Below the pieces are notes generated by a model. The model saw nothing but the letters and a program-made list of their open reading frames with translations. It was not told where the DNA came from and made no database searches. Both the position numbers and the translations under genes were made by a program. Below are positions 44,828-54,900 of a stretch of 64,000 nt of DNA, piece by piece. The first letter of the stretch is position 1, and each line of letters starts with the position of its first letter. The stretch covers positions 1-64,000 of the forward strand of contig CAJUJL010000001.1 in NCBI GenBank assembly GCA_910586725.1, written 5' to 3'. The stretch comes from an uncultured Lachnospiraceae bacterium (GTDB lineage: Bacteria > Bacillota > Clostridia > Lachnospirales > Lachnospiraceae).

Positions 44828-44924
44828 TTCTGCCGCATTACTTTTTGTATTCGTTTGCTGTCAGTTTCTTATTCTGCTGTTTTCTACTTCTGAATAATAC
44901 GCCTCTGCTTCCACAGCCTACTAC

Positions 44925-46409
44925 CTACCGATATACAATGATAAACAGCCAAAACTGACCCTTTTCACGGATCAGATATTCTTTTCGCAGCTGAAACTCC
45001 GGATGCAGCCGAAGCTGTTTTTTTACAAAACCAAGCTCGTTCGAATACAGGATCATAACGCCGCCCGGCATAAGCAGTTCCGCCGACTTACGGAAAAATT
45101 TTTCATAGAAAGAATCCTGCTCCGTTTTGGTGCGTTTTCCGGCTGCGGGCATATTTGCAATGATTTCATCAAAAGCAAACGCGTTTCTGAATTCAAAATA
45201 ATTTTTCTGAATCACGTTGGCACGCATACGTGCCCTGGTCATATTTATCCTTGACTTTTCCACTGCTTCTCCAAATATATCCAGCGCATACATCTCTCCG
45301 GCGGAAAGCTGCTTATGCCGCTCCACCAACATCGTGCCAACGCCGCAGCATGGATCCAGCACATGGGCGCGTTCGGTCAGGTATGGTTTTGCCAGTTCCA
45401 TCAGCAGGGCAGCCGTTGACGGATGAATCGAAGTGGAAATGGACTCCCTGCGATATGAAAAGCGTTCCATTGGTATGGTATGCATTTTCAGGAAAACATG
45501 AATTTTCTCTTCCTTATCGAACAAAAGCCGAAGCTCAAATTCGTAATTCTCCGGCGCATTCACAAGCTTTCCGGCGCTTTCTTCTTCTATAACCGCCGCT
45601 GCCCTCTTGATATAGCGGCTTCTCTCTTCCAATGGAAGCTTTGCGCTTATGTCAATCCGAAAATAAAAAGGACCTGTTCCTCTGTGGCAGCGCTTCAGCA
45701 GATCCGGAATTTGTGAATGGACAAGCGCCTCTCCCAAAATTTTCGGCCCGTCTTTTCGCGTAACCGGCTTTTCAAGACGAATTGGAAACAGCAATTCCCG
45801 AAACGTCCGAATTTGCAAAACATCTTCCAGATCATCCACAACCGCCTGTACGCCAAGCGGCGTAATCCGCTTGCGATACGCATGCACCTGATTGGCCGTT
45901 ACATATGCGTATCTGGAATTTGTCGTAAGCAAAATCGTAAACTTTTCGTTCCACCCGGTAAAAATATGCCGCTTTTCGTTTCCTGTTTTACGCAGTATTC
46001 TTCCCAAAGCATGCATCTCTTCCCGTACATGCTTTTTTTCATCGTCCGAAGCTTCTTTGGCTCCTAACAATTCATACTGATCTTTTAACTCCTGCAGATA
46101 AGGATATGGATTTGTCTTTTCCAGCGCCTTTACGAGCGTTGCTCTTACAAAAAGCGTCTCTTCTTTTTTGTATGCCCGATACAACGCAGGCGCTGCCTGT
46201 ACAATTTCCAGATCTCCGATCAACGCCGCCGCGTTTTTCCTTGCCTTCGCGTCCAGAGAATCCAGCAGTTCTTCTAATACGCTTCCGTTTTCCGCAATCT
46301 TCCTGGCAGCGCGGTATTCTTTCTCATCCCTGATTGCCTCGCGAATTCTGCTCAATGTTTCACGCTGATTCTCCTGTTCCGCCAACTGGTCAAAAAGCTC
46401 TTTTACCAT
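44925..46409 (-). CDS. HEAT-repeat RNA/DNA methyltransferase-like protein
   Basis: About 494 residues. The N-terminal part (about 20-160) looks like HEAT or Armadillo helices (LEELLDSLDAKARKNAAALI), a middle region resembles the THUMP side of RlmL/TrmN enzymes, and the C-terminus (from about 330) is a SAM-dependent methyltransferase with DPCCGVGTMLVE and an acidic ribose-binding end YALDIFGEA. The catalytic motif reads IIANMPAAG instead of NPPY/DPPY, closer to Trm5-like NLP. An RNA substrate is inferred. The start is uncertain; I chose the ATG at 46409 (GGGGGA upstream) rather than 46433, which overlaps degV. Confidence 0.75.
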   Translation of the reverse strand: MVKELFDQLAEQENQRETLSRIREAIRDEKEYRAARKIAENGSVLEELLDSLDAKARKNAAALIGDLEIVQAAPALYRAYKKEETLFVRATLVKALEKTNPYPYLQELKDQYELLGAKEASDDEKKHVREEMHALGRILRKTGNEKRHIFTGWNEKFTILLTTNSRYAYVTANQVHAYRKRITPLGVQAVVDDLEDVLQIRTFRELLFPIRLEKPVTRKDGPKILGEALVHSQIPDLLKRCHRGTGPFYFRIDISAKLPLEERSRYIKRAAAVIEEESAGKLVNAPENYEFELRLLFDKEEKIHVFLKMHTIPMERFSYRRESISTSIHPSTAALLMELAKPYLTERAHVLDPCCGVGTMLVERHKQLSAGEMYALDIFGEAVEKSRINMTRARMRANVIQKNYFEFRNAFAFDEIIANMPAAGKRTKTEQDSFYEKFFRKSAELLMPGGVMILYSNELGFVKKQLRLHPEFQLRKEYLIREKGQFWLFIIVYR

Positions 46410-46425
46410 TCCTCTTCCCCCGCTT

Positions 46426-47265
46426 TTACTCATGATCCGCTTCATCTCTTCTGACATATATATATCCAAACGCGTTCGGCCCCCAGTGGCACGCTATGGA
46501 AGGCGTCAGATTATCGTAAATCCATATGGCTTCCTGCAAATCCGAATCCGTCATGCCAATCAATGCTTCCAGATTTTTTTTGCAGAACGTATAGGAAGCA
46601 ATAATTCCATAAGACGTATCGCATTCGTTCTTAGCGCGCTCTGCTATATACTGCATACTTTGCTTTAATCCACGCTTTTTCGTCAAAACCTCTACGCATC
46701 CGTCCCGAAATCCAATCACAGGTTTAATAGACAGCAAACTGCCCAGCATCCATTCCGTTCGCGAAAGGCGTCCGCCGGAAAGAAGATAATCCAGGGTTTC
46801 CGGAACTGCCGCAATCACAATTCTTGGAATCAGGCAGTTTAACTTTTGCACGATTACGTCCATTGGTTCGCTTTTATATTTCCACGCTTCTCTGACAAGA
46901 AAATGGATTCCCCCTACCGCAAGCCTGGAATCAAAAACCGTCACCTTCGGATTTTCTTCAAAAAGCATACAAAGAGCCTGGTACGTCCCTGATATTTCAG
47001 AAGAAATCGTAATAATAAGAACCTCGTCTCCCTGATTCGTATATTCTTCTACCAGCTTTTCCGCCTCATCCAATGCGGGCAAAGATGTTTTGGGAAATTC
47101 ATCCGACTGTTTCAGCTTTTCATAAAATTCATTTATATCCAGGTTTACGCCGTCCAGAAACGATTCCTCCCCCAACTCAATCTGAATCGGCAAAATATCA
47201 ATCGAATAAGCATCCTTTTCTTCCTGTTTGATACTGCTTCCTGAATCCACAACAATTCTAAGCAT
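46426..47265 (-). CDS. DegV family fatty-acid-binding protein
   Basis: The 279-residue protein is of the DegV family, which bind fatty acids and in some Firmicutes (FakB) feed fatty-acid kinase. Features: IVVDSGSSI at the start, PKTSLPALDEAEKL, ISSEISGTYQAL and ETLDYLLSGGRLS for the fatty-acid pocket. No FakA gene is near. The start has AAGGAGGAG. The downstream methyltransferase overlaps or abuts it. Confidence 0.93.
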   Translation of the reverse strand: MLRIVVDSGSSIKQEEKDAYSIDILPIQIELGEESFLDGVNLDINEFYEKLKQSDEFPKTSLPALDEAEKLVEEYTNQGDEVLIITISSEISGTYQALCMLFEENPKVTVFDSRLAVGGIHFLVREAWKYKSEPMDVIVQKLNCLIPRIVIAAVPETLDYLLSGGRLSRTEWMLGSLLSIKPVIGFRDGCVEVLTKKRGLKQSMQYIAERAKNECDTSYGIIASYTFCKKNLEALIGMTDSDLQEAIWIYDNLTPSIACHWGPNAFGYIYVRRDEADHE

Positions 47266-47292
47266 ACTGCTCCTCCTTTCAAACGCTGTGCC

Positions 47293-48057
47293 TTATTCTT
47301 CCGTACCGGAATGCGGCTCTTCCACAACTCCGTACATCTCAATGTATTCACGAACGTCTTCTTTCAGCCTGACCCAGGCATCCGGATTTTCCACATAATA
47401 TTTCGGACAATTTTTTTGTGTAATATCATAGTGGCGAATCACATCATCCACATCCAGCTCATATCTGCCTACCAGCCATGCCAGCAAATGCACCAGAGTA
47501 CCGTAAGTAGCATCCGAAAACTTCCCCGTCTCATCCAAAATACAGCATTCGATTGCTATGGTATCCTCATTTCTGTCATTTGACGCATAGGCAATTTCCT
47601 GACACGGGATACACTGAATCAATTCACCCTCTATCCCGATTACAAAATGACTGCTGGCATAAGTTTCACCTGACAGGCTTAAGCCTTCAAAATAATCTCT
47701 GTTCTGCTGTGCAGTCGTGCCGGGATTCGCGGTATAATGCACAACCACGCCTGTCACCTGATGTAACGGATTTCCCGGCCTTGAATATTCGTTTACGCTC
47801 AACAGCTGTACATCATATTCCGGAGGTTCTGTTACAACCTTCTTTGGCACAGGTATCTTTTCAAGAACCGGTTCGGTTTTACCGCTTTTAAAATAACGGA
47901 AAACCTGCCCGCCTACAAGGAACAGTATAACAAAAAAAACGGCAAGCGCCAGTATTTTCATCCATATTTCCCGTCTCTGTTTCCTCTTTCTCGCCGCACG
48001 TCTTGCCGCACGCCTTGTTTCATACTCCATCTGCTCTCTGCGTTCTGTATCGTTCAT
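47293..48057 (-). CDS. N-acetylmuramoyl-L-alanine amidase (Amidase_2), membrane-anchored
   Basis: This 254-residue protein has a basic cytoplasmic N-terminus, a membrane helix (about 33-53) and an Amidase_2 domain (about 95-240) with zinc ligands in GVVVHYTAN, RHYDITQKNCP and the acidic IAIECC strand. Amidase_2 enzymes cut the bond between MurNAc and the stem peptide. The start follows GGAGAATGG. A role in cell-wall remodelling is likely; the exact target is not determinable. It lies between the LRR protein gene and degV. Confidence 0.88.
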   Translation of the reverse strand: MNDTERREQMEYETRRAARRAARKRKQRREIWMKILALAVFFVILFLVGGQVFRYFKSGKTEPVLEKIPVPKKVVTEPPEYDVQLLSVNEYSRPGNPLHQVTGVVVHYTANPGTTAQQNRDYFEGLSLSGETYASSHFVIGIEGELIQCIPCQEIAYASNDRNEDTIAIECCILDETGKFSDATYGTLVHLLAWLVGRYELDVDDVIRHYDITQKNCPKYYVENPDAWVRLKEDVREYIEMYGVVEEPHSGTEE

Positions 48058-48089
48058 AAATTACCATTCTCCGAATCGTGCCTATATAA

Positions 48090-48126
48090 GCGGCGCCGCC
48101 GCATGAATAACCACGCGGCGGCGCCT
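48090..48126 (-). terminator. GC-rich hairpin after the LRR_5 protein gene
   Basis: GGCGCCGCCGC and GCGGCGGCGCC pair perfectly around about 13 nt. There is no T-tract on the minus strand, so it may slow or protect rather than end transcription. Confidence 0.55.
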
Positions 48127-48142
48127 GTTTTAACTTATGTTT

Positions 48143-51112
48143 TTATTTTCCTTTGATGTTCTTAGCAGTAATCTTTTTGAATCCTGCTGCTTTGAGCTGA
48201 TTCAATATAGCTTTCTTTTTCTTTGATGTTTTCACCATAGCCTTCTTCACCTGAATTTTGCTTGGCTTCTTGTTCGCGTTTTTGAATGCGTTCTTCATAG
48301 AAGGCAGTTTCTTGGTTGCTTTAAATGTAATGTTTTTCAGCTTTTTACATTTAGCAAACGCGTTTGCTTTGATTGAAGTTACGTTTTTGCCAATTGTAAG
48401 CGTTTTCAATTTATTGCAATTATTAAATGCATTTTTATTGATTGTCTTTACGTTGTCTCCAATTGTAAGCTTTGTCATCTTGGCATTTTTGAATGCATTT
48501 GTAGCAATAGAAACTACTTTGTACTCTTTGCCGTTGATTTTCACTGTATTAACAGTAACATTCTTAGCCGTCTTATTGCCTGTCTTCAGTTCTACCGTCT
48601 GATTTGCTTTTACCGTATAAGTTGTATTTGTAGCCTGATCCGTATAAGAAGAGCCTACTGCCGGGTCATTGCTTCCAGCTGGAGGCGGTGTAAGCGGCTG
48701 TACCGGTTTTAAAGCGCCCTTTGCAGCCTGCAATTTTGCTAAAGCTTCATCCAATGCTTTCTTCGACGCATTACCGGAAGCGAGTAATTTCTCTGCCTCA
48801 TCCAGCGCAGCCGTATATGCTGCATCCGGCTGAAGTTTGCCGTTCACTTCACCCTTAATTGCATTAACGGCATTTTCGAACGCACTCTTCTCCTCGCTTG
48901 TTGCCGCTTTCAGAGTCAATGCTTCCATTGCATCCTTCAATGCGTCTAACGCTTCTTTAATCTCTAATTTAGTTGCATCTTCTGCGTTCTGAAGTCTCTT
49001 AACTTCGTTGAGAGCCTCTTCAAAAGCTTCCCAGTTATCATAATATTTAGCGTCTTCTGCTTTGTATTTATTTGCTTCTGCAAGTGCAGCCGCTATATTC
49101 TGTTTGTCTGTTTCATCTGCTGGTTTCGGAGTTACTTTTGCTTTTTTCGTATCCCAGTTTCCAAGAGCAGTCGTTACTTCTGCTTTTGTAAGTTCAGCTG
49201 GATTTTTAGTGATCAGGCCGCTTACTTCTGTAAGAACTGTATCTAACTGATCTGTCAGAGCCACTTCGCCGTAATTATAATTGTCTTTGTCAGCTATATA
49301 CGCTTCTATTTCACTCTTTGCTGTTTCGAGAAGCGCTTTATCTACAGCAATTTTGTTATCATCAACATCCAGCTCTGCCCATGCATCCTGCATATCTTTC
49401 AGAAAACCGTCTGCCGCTCCGGATGTCATAACCGACGGTCCTTTCAATGTCATATCTGCCGTCGTTCTTGCAGCAACAAATTTGTCCCATGCAGCTTTGT
49501 AATATGTATTATTGTCATTGTTCCTGTTCATAACAGTCGTGTAAGCATTTCCAAGATACTCAATTGCATTTTCATATCTTGCCTTAGCATAATTTACATT
49601 TCTTACACGCAGCTTCAATCCTGCTCCGGCAGTAATCGAAATCCTGCCCGCTTTCGGAACTTTTTTCTCAGACAAATCCACCTGATCCGCGATTTGAATC
49701 TTCGTACCTTCAACTTCTTTGGAGAAGTCGCCTTTTGTATACGCATCTCCACCATTTATAGCATCTTCATCGCCGAAAGGAGTAACTTCCACTACGCTTG
49801 CGCTGAACTTATTATCTTTTGTAAATGATACGTCAACTCTGTAATCATGTCTTGTTTTGGGACCTGCAACATCTGTCTTAGCCTCAACAAACTCATTGCC
49901 TATTTTATATCCCCACTTTCGTCCGTTACATCCCACCTGAATTTCGTTCAACGATTTGTCAGGGCTCTGTGATGTAGCTGTCCTCACATTAAAGTAAAAT
50001 TCCTTCTCTACGTTTGTACCAACTTCCTCACCATATGGCCGAAGAACCGCAGATGTCGTTCCCTCTCCAAAATCATTTAAATCTTCATTTGTGTAACTTA
50101 TTGTTTTGGGACTTTCTGAAGTAGCCGCATCTATACTTACGTAGTTTACTCCGCCGACACTGTTAACTGATAATATTTCTTTGTAATCCCTTCCTGGTTT
50201 GATCGCAGTCCATCCACAATAACCATAACGAAGAGACTGCATTGTTCCTTCTTCGTTTGCATTTGTTTGAACATTTGCAATATCTACGTTCGTTTTTGTG
50301 GAACCGAATGTTCCGGCCTTAAATCCAAAATAAATCTCTTTTTTAGAACCCGGAGCCGGGTTTGTAGTAGCGTACTCTTTGACCTTATAAATACTTTCAT
50401 GATCTAAAACTTTAGAAACAGGATCGCCGATAACTGTCCACTCCGTATCACTTACCTTTTTCATCTTCTGCAAAGAGACTTTAATTTGGCTGCTGCTAAG
50501 ATATTCTATTTCCACACGGTGAAATTTATCATCTTCCAACACAAACGCATTGTCACCACTGAACTCTGCAATAGTCTGATAATTGCTAGCATCATTTACA
50601 CAAGTTCCATCATTCCACTGCAGGAACCAATTATTTCCCGTCTGAGATCCTAACATTACCCAATGTGTGGAATCCACATATTTAAGCATAACACCAAATC
50701 TCATCTTCGACGCCGTCGAACCTGTATCACCATCCTGGTGTATAGGCATCATATCAAAACGAATGACCCTATGATCTGCCTCTTCTTCCGGTGCAGTTAT
50801 GTCTATATCTGCGGCATACACAGCAGCCGGCGCAGCGGGAGACGCAAAATTAACATGTTGGTTTCCGTCAGCATCTGATGATTGAATATGCCATGTCTGA
50901 ATCCCATTCAGATTCAATTCATCTTCAAACTCGTCATCCCATTTCCATTCCCAGTTTGGGTCCGCTTTTGCTGGAACTTTCTGAACTTTCCATCCTTCAG
51001 AAAACAGCTGAACGTCTGCTGCGTTCGCTGTCATCGCACCGCCTGGCAGCAGAGATGTAATGGCAACTGCTGCAGCCAGCACTTTTGCTAAAAATGCTTT
51101 TCTTGTCTTCAT
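48143..51112 (-). CDS. Secreted LRR_5/FIVAR protein with GH101-like N-terminus, no catalytic domain
   Basis: About 989 residues: signal peptide (1-33, ending TANA); a jelly-roll-like domain (about 35-280) that resembles the N-terminus of the neighbouring GH101 protein (shared phrasing PAAPAAV, THWVMLG, YFGFKAG); a second beta domain (about 290-500); four FIVAR-like helical repeats (about 510-800); a proline linker (PLTPPPAGS); LRR_5 repeats (TKLTIGDNVKTINKNAF, KTLTIGKNVTSIKANAFAKC); and a lysine-rich tail ending KKITAKNIKGK. No glycosidase or peptidase motif. The start at 51112 has AGGAGGATATGT. A glycan-binding or surface-matrix role is inferred. Confidence 0.82.
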   Translation of the reverse strand: MKTRKAFLAKVLAAAVAITSLLPGGAMTANAADVQLFSEGWKVQKVPAKADPNWEWKWDDEFEDELNLNGIQTWHIQSSDADGNQHVNFASPAAPAAVYAADIDITAPEEEADHRVIRFDMMPIHQDGDTGSTASKMRFGVMLKYVDSTHWVMLGSQTGNNWFLQWNDGTCVNDASNYQTIAEFSGDNAFVLEDDKFHRVEIEYLSSSQIKVSLQKMKKVSDTEWTVIGDPVSKVLDHESIYKVKEYATTNPAPGSKKEIYFGFKAGTFGSTKTNVDIANVQTNANEEGTMQSLRYGYCGWTAIKPGRDYKEILSVNSVGGVNYVSIDAATSESPKTISYTNEDLNDFGEGTTSAVLRPYGEEVGTNVEKEFYFNVRTATSQSPDKSLNEIQVGCNGRKWGYKIGNEFVEAKTDVAGPKTRHDYRVDVSFTKDNKFSASVVEVTPFGDEDAINGGDAYTKGDFSKEVEGTKIQIADQVDLSEKKVPKAGRISITAGAGLKLRVRNVNYAKARYENAIEYLGNAYTTVMNRNNDNNTYYKAAWDKFVAARTTADMTLKGPSVMTSGAADGFLKDMQDAWAELDVDDNKIAVDKALLETAKSEIEAYIADKDNYNYGEVALTDQLDTVLTEVSGLITKNPAELTKAEVTTALGNWDTKKAKVTPKPADETDKQNIAAALAEANKYKAEDAKYYDNWEAFEEALNEVKRLQNAEDATKLEIKEALDALKDAMEALTLKAATSEEKSAFENAVNAIKGEVNGKLQPDAAYTAALDEAEKLLASGNASKKALDEALAKLQAAKGALKPVQPLTPPPAGSNDPAVGSSYTDQATNTTYTVKANQTVELKTGNKTAKNVTVNTVKINGKEYKVVSIATNAFKNAKMTKLTIGDNVKTINKNAFNNCNKLKTLTIGKNVTSIKANAFAKCKKLKNITFKATKKLPSMKNAFKNANKKPSKIQVKKAMVKTSKKKKAILNQLKAAGFKKITAKNIKGK

Positions 51113-51140
51113 ACATATCCTCCTATTGTTTTTTTCCATA

Positions 51141-51177
51141 AAACTGCCTCAAAAAGTATATTTTTTGAGACAGTTTC
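51141..51177 (-). promoter_or_regulatory. Leader hairpin upstream of the LRR_5 protein gene
   Basis: AAACTG/CAGTTT extended by CTC/GAG and AAAAA/TTTTT form a stem of about 14 bp with one mismatch, ending in TTTTA on the minus strand. It lies between the predicted promoter and the ribosome site, so it may be an attenuator. Confidence 0.5.
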
Positions 51178-51198
51178 AAGATCTTATTAAACATATAT

Positions 51199-51227
51199 AA
51201 TTTACTACCTTTTTTCTTGTTCGTCAA
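51199..51227 (-). promoter_or_regulatory. Predicted promoter of the LRR_5 protein gene
   Basis: On the minus strand TTGACG and TAAATT are separated by 17 bp. The remaining 51228-51421 is AT-rich and I see no gene or clear signal in it. Confidence 0.45.
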
Positions 51228-51421
51228 GCCTATTTTCCAATTTCCAGCGAAATACCTAATTTTACAGAAATTACATAACCATTCCTATGCATTTTAATCT
51301 TAGGCTTCAAATTCTGTTGTTACTTTCAAGTTGTATCGTCAATTATTAACACAATTTCTTCCATAGTATATTATGCTTTGAACAACTGCATATTCCAACT
51401 TCATGAGCTTTACCTTTCCGA

Positions 51422-51865
51422 TCACTTGTTCAGCATTCCCGTATATTTTACTTTATCTGCCTCCGGTATTTTCAATGCCTCCATCGCCTGACCCGCTGTC
51501 ATTTTCAAGCTTTCCATCAAATTTTGGATTGCATTTAGCGTCCCTTGTTCTAACCCCTGTTCCAATCCCTGTTCCAGGCCGCGTGCGATTCCCCTCTCTT
51601 CTACTCCTTTACTTAAATTACACATTGCCGACACCTCGCTTTCTAATGTCTTTGTCATTGCATTATCAAAGTCTTCCCGCAAGATCTTCTTTTTCTCTCC
51701 CGCCTCTTTTTCCGAAGACAGGAGCACATCCAAAAGTTTTAATATTCCCCTGTAATTATTATTTCCGGCATGACCCAGGCAAGAATCATCTTATTCGCCA
51801 GAAGCCGCTTACATGCCGCATCGTAAGCGTCCTTTACCCCTGCCTGTATCTATTCTAACATATCT
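51422..51865 (-). pseudogene. Decayed Rpn-type (PDDEXK_2) nuclease/transposase gene
   Basis: The intact frame (51422-51733) encodes a 103-residue C-terminal remnant with EDFDNAMTKTLESEVSAM, the GLEQGLEQGLEQG run and KIPEADKVKYTGML, features of Rpn family proteins. Just upstream the same strand encodes VKDAYDAACKRLLANKMILA in another frame, a typical N-terminus of such proteins, with a stop (MLE then TAG) before it. The nuclease core between them is deleted. It is therefore a broken mobile-type gene. Confidence 0.75.
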
Positions 51866-51901
51866 TTTTCGGCATAATTTCAATGTACCTTCTCTTCAAT
51901 A

Positions 51902-51945
51902 TAAAACCGGCGCGCCCGTGTCACAATACACACGGGCGCGCCGGC
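51902..51945 (-). terminator. Terminator downstream of GH101 gene A
   Basis: CCGGCGCGCCCGTGT and ACACGGGCGCGCCGG form a 15-bp GC-rich stem with a 7-9-nt loop, followed by TTTTA on the minus strand. Confidence 0.9.
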
Positions 51946-51959
51946 TCATTTCTGTCTTC

Positions 51960-54900
51960 CTACTTGATATTCTTAACTGTAATCTTTTTTAACCCTGCTT
52001 TTTTCAGCTTGCTTAATGTATTTTTCTTTACCTTCGCGTTCTTTTTCAGGGTCTTATGCACGGTAACCGTCGGCTTCTTCTTTATGCCGCTGAATGCGTT
52101 TTTCATAGATGGCAATTTTTTGCCCTTGAACTGAATCTTGCTGATCTTCTTGCAATTGCGGAACGCGTTCTTTGCTAAACGGGTTACTTTTGCTCCGATC
52201 ACAACTTTCTTCAGTTTGCCGCAGTTTTTAAATGCGCTGCCGGCAACTTCAACTACCGTATATTTTACGCTCTTATATTTTACCGTATCAATTGTGGCGT
52301 TCTTCTCATTTTTGCCTTTCACCAGTTTTACCGTTTTCTTTTCTTCGCTGATGATCTGATATTTTCTTCCGCCAACCGTAAATTCCTGTTCCTTCTGCTC
52401 TATTGGCGGCGGAGTGATTAACTCTTGTTTTTGCACCAGACCGTCCAATGCCTTCATCAGCTTTCTCTGCTGCCTTGTCATCTGAACGTCATTCCAGGAT
52501 CCTGCCCATGCTTTCGCTTCCTGGTAAGCAGCCGTCAAAGCTTTCCAGCTTTCATCCGTATAGTTCTTCTGTCCTTCGTTTATCTTAGACAATACGGACG
52601 ACAGCGCCGCATTCAGACTGTTTCTTGCCGCAACAACCGCTTCCGCCGGCTCATCCGTACGTTCAATCAGTCCCTCATACGCGCTTTGCAGCACGTGAAT
52701 TGCGTTATTGAGATCAAATGAACTTGCGGATTTCGAAACTGCAAGCTGCGCATCCTTCAACGCATTGTCAAAAATCCTGGCGGAATCCGGCGTATATTTG
52801 CTGGAATCGATTCCTGCGTATTTCGCAATGATCGCCTGAAGCTCTGCTTTTTTGCCGGACAGCGAATCGCCCTTTAATTTATTCATCGCGTCGATTACCG
52901 CCGCAACGTCGGACGCCGAAGCAGATGAAGACACAAGCGTTGCATTTGCCGCTTCAATTGACTGATTTATCTTCTCAATGGCTTCCTCGCTTAAGCCATA
53001 TGTGTTCATGCCGGCAAGATCCTGCATTGTTTTTACAAGTTCCTGTTTGTCTACTGCGTTCGCATCCGGTTCCGCTCCTTCGTAATCGGCATAATGGAAC
53101 GCTTCAAATTCCGCCATGGACGCAAAACTGCCATGTCCCTGCAACACCTGAATCTGCAGATATTTCACTGCATTTTGGTCTATTTGGGAGAAATCCAGAT
53201 TGATCCATGCACCGTCCTTGCGCTCTTCCTCCGAAGTCGTCAGGATGTCACTTACACTGCCTCCGGTGAGCGCATGCGTATTCGGATTGTATTCGGTTCC
53301 CCATGCAAACCGGTACTGATAAATCTTTCCGTTGCTGCCGCCGCCCGCTCTCTGCTGGAAACGCACAGCCGTCAATGGCTCTCCCTCATTTAACTTTATT
53401 GTAAGAATGGCAGGATTGGATTCGCTTACCGTAAAGCCGGAATATGTCGTATGCCAAAGCGTATCCGTATCGCCGTCAATCGCTTTGTCCGCGCCTTCAC
53501 CGCCCTGTGCGGCATTTGCATACGCCCTTTCAATGCGGTTATCTTTTCCGCTTCTCAAAACCGTAACATTGACGGATTTTACAAAAACATCTTTTCCTGA
53601 TTTACCAACAACGGAAATTACCGTATCCCCGTATGCAACCGGCGTAACGGTTCCGTCTTGACTTACCGTTGCAATCGCCGGATTTGCGGACGCGTACGTA
53701 ATCTTTGGATTTTCTCCTGTTACCGAAGCGGTAATCTGCGCCGTGCCGTTCTTTGTTCCCTTGAAAACAATAGAATCTTTATCAATCGTCATAACTTCTT
53801 TTGCAGTATCCACTTTCCGGATCACAAGATTATCCATCATAAAGTCTCTCTGGCCCATGTCGCCGCTTTCCTGCTTGCCATTCGAGTACAGGCCAAACCA
53901 TGTCTGTCCGCTTTCCGCTCCCGTAATATTAAAACAGTAATTTCTCGTAAACGATTTCTTCCCGACATCGGACGCCGCCGTCTTATCCAGATATGGAAGC
54001 AATTTCATGTTCGCGCCTTCATCGCCTACAGCGATACAGTAGCTGTTTGCGGATCCCGACTGGTAATCAAAGGAAACTTCATATATCTGATTCGGCTCAA
54101 AATGGAAATTCTGCGGAATCGTGCGGTAAATAATTCCATTGTTTGAACCATGATGCTTTAACGTCCACTGTCCTGAAATAACATCGTCCAAAATTCTGCT
54201 GCCCCAGCCGGACTGCGAATATGGCGCATGGTATTCCGCAAGATGGGTTACCGGATCGGTCACGCCCTGTGCCGGCCCTAATACAAACGGGTAATACCCC
54301 TGTACAACCGATTCAAAATCCTGAACAAAGGTACCGTCGCTGCGGAAATTATAAAGCGTTTTCGGAACAATTCTTATATCATCAAAATGCGTCGCGCCTT
54401 CGCCCGCTTCCCGTTTCAAGGTAAACGTCGCCGTTTCAGACGATGCGACAAAAGATACCTGCATAATCTGCATTTTGCTGCCTCCCACCGCTCTTGTGCT
54501 GTGCGCGTCGGCCTGATTGTAATTCTCTGCCAGAGACCGCAGTGAGTAATTGGACACCGTCTCTTTTGCGCCGCTGATTTCAAGCGTCGCTTTTACATCC
54601 GACTGGTTGTTCACGTATATTTGCGCCACATAGTTCTGGCCCGGCGTCAGAGAATTCAGTTGTGTGGAAATGGCAATGTCTTTTGTCGGATCCGTAATCA
54701 TCAAATACTGGTTTCCGGTATTCACTTTCTTAACCCGAACGCTTGCGTCCGCAATGTCGCCGGTCCATACTTCTCCGTTTAACGGAGTTCCTTCTCCCGT
54801 TCCGGCATAAGTGTGAAATCCCGGATCCGTTACATATGCGCCCTCGCCAAAATTGTTTTTCAATTTCTTCGGAGCTTCTTCACCTTTTACAACGACATAT

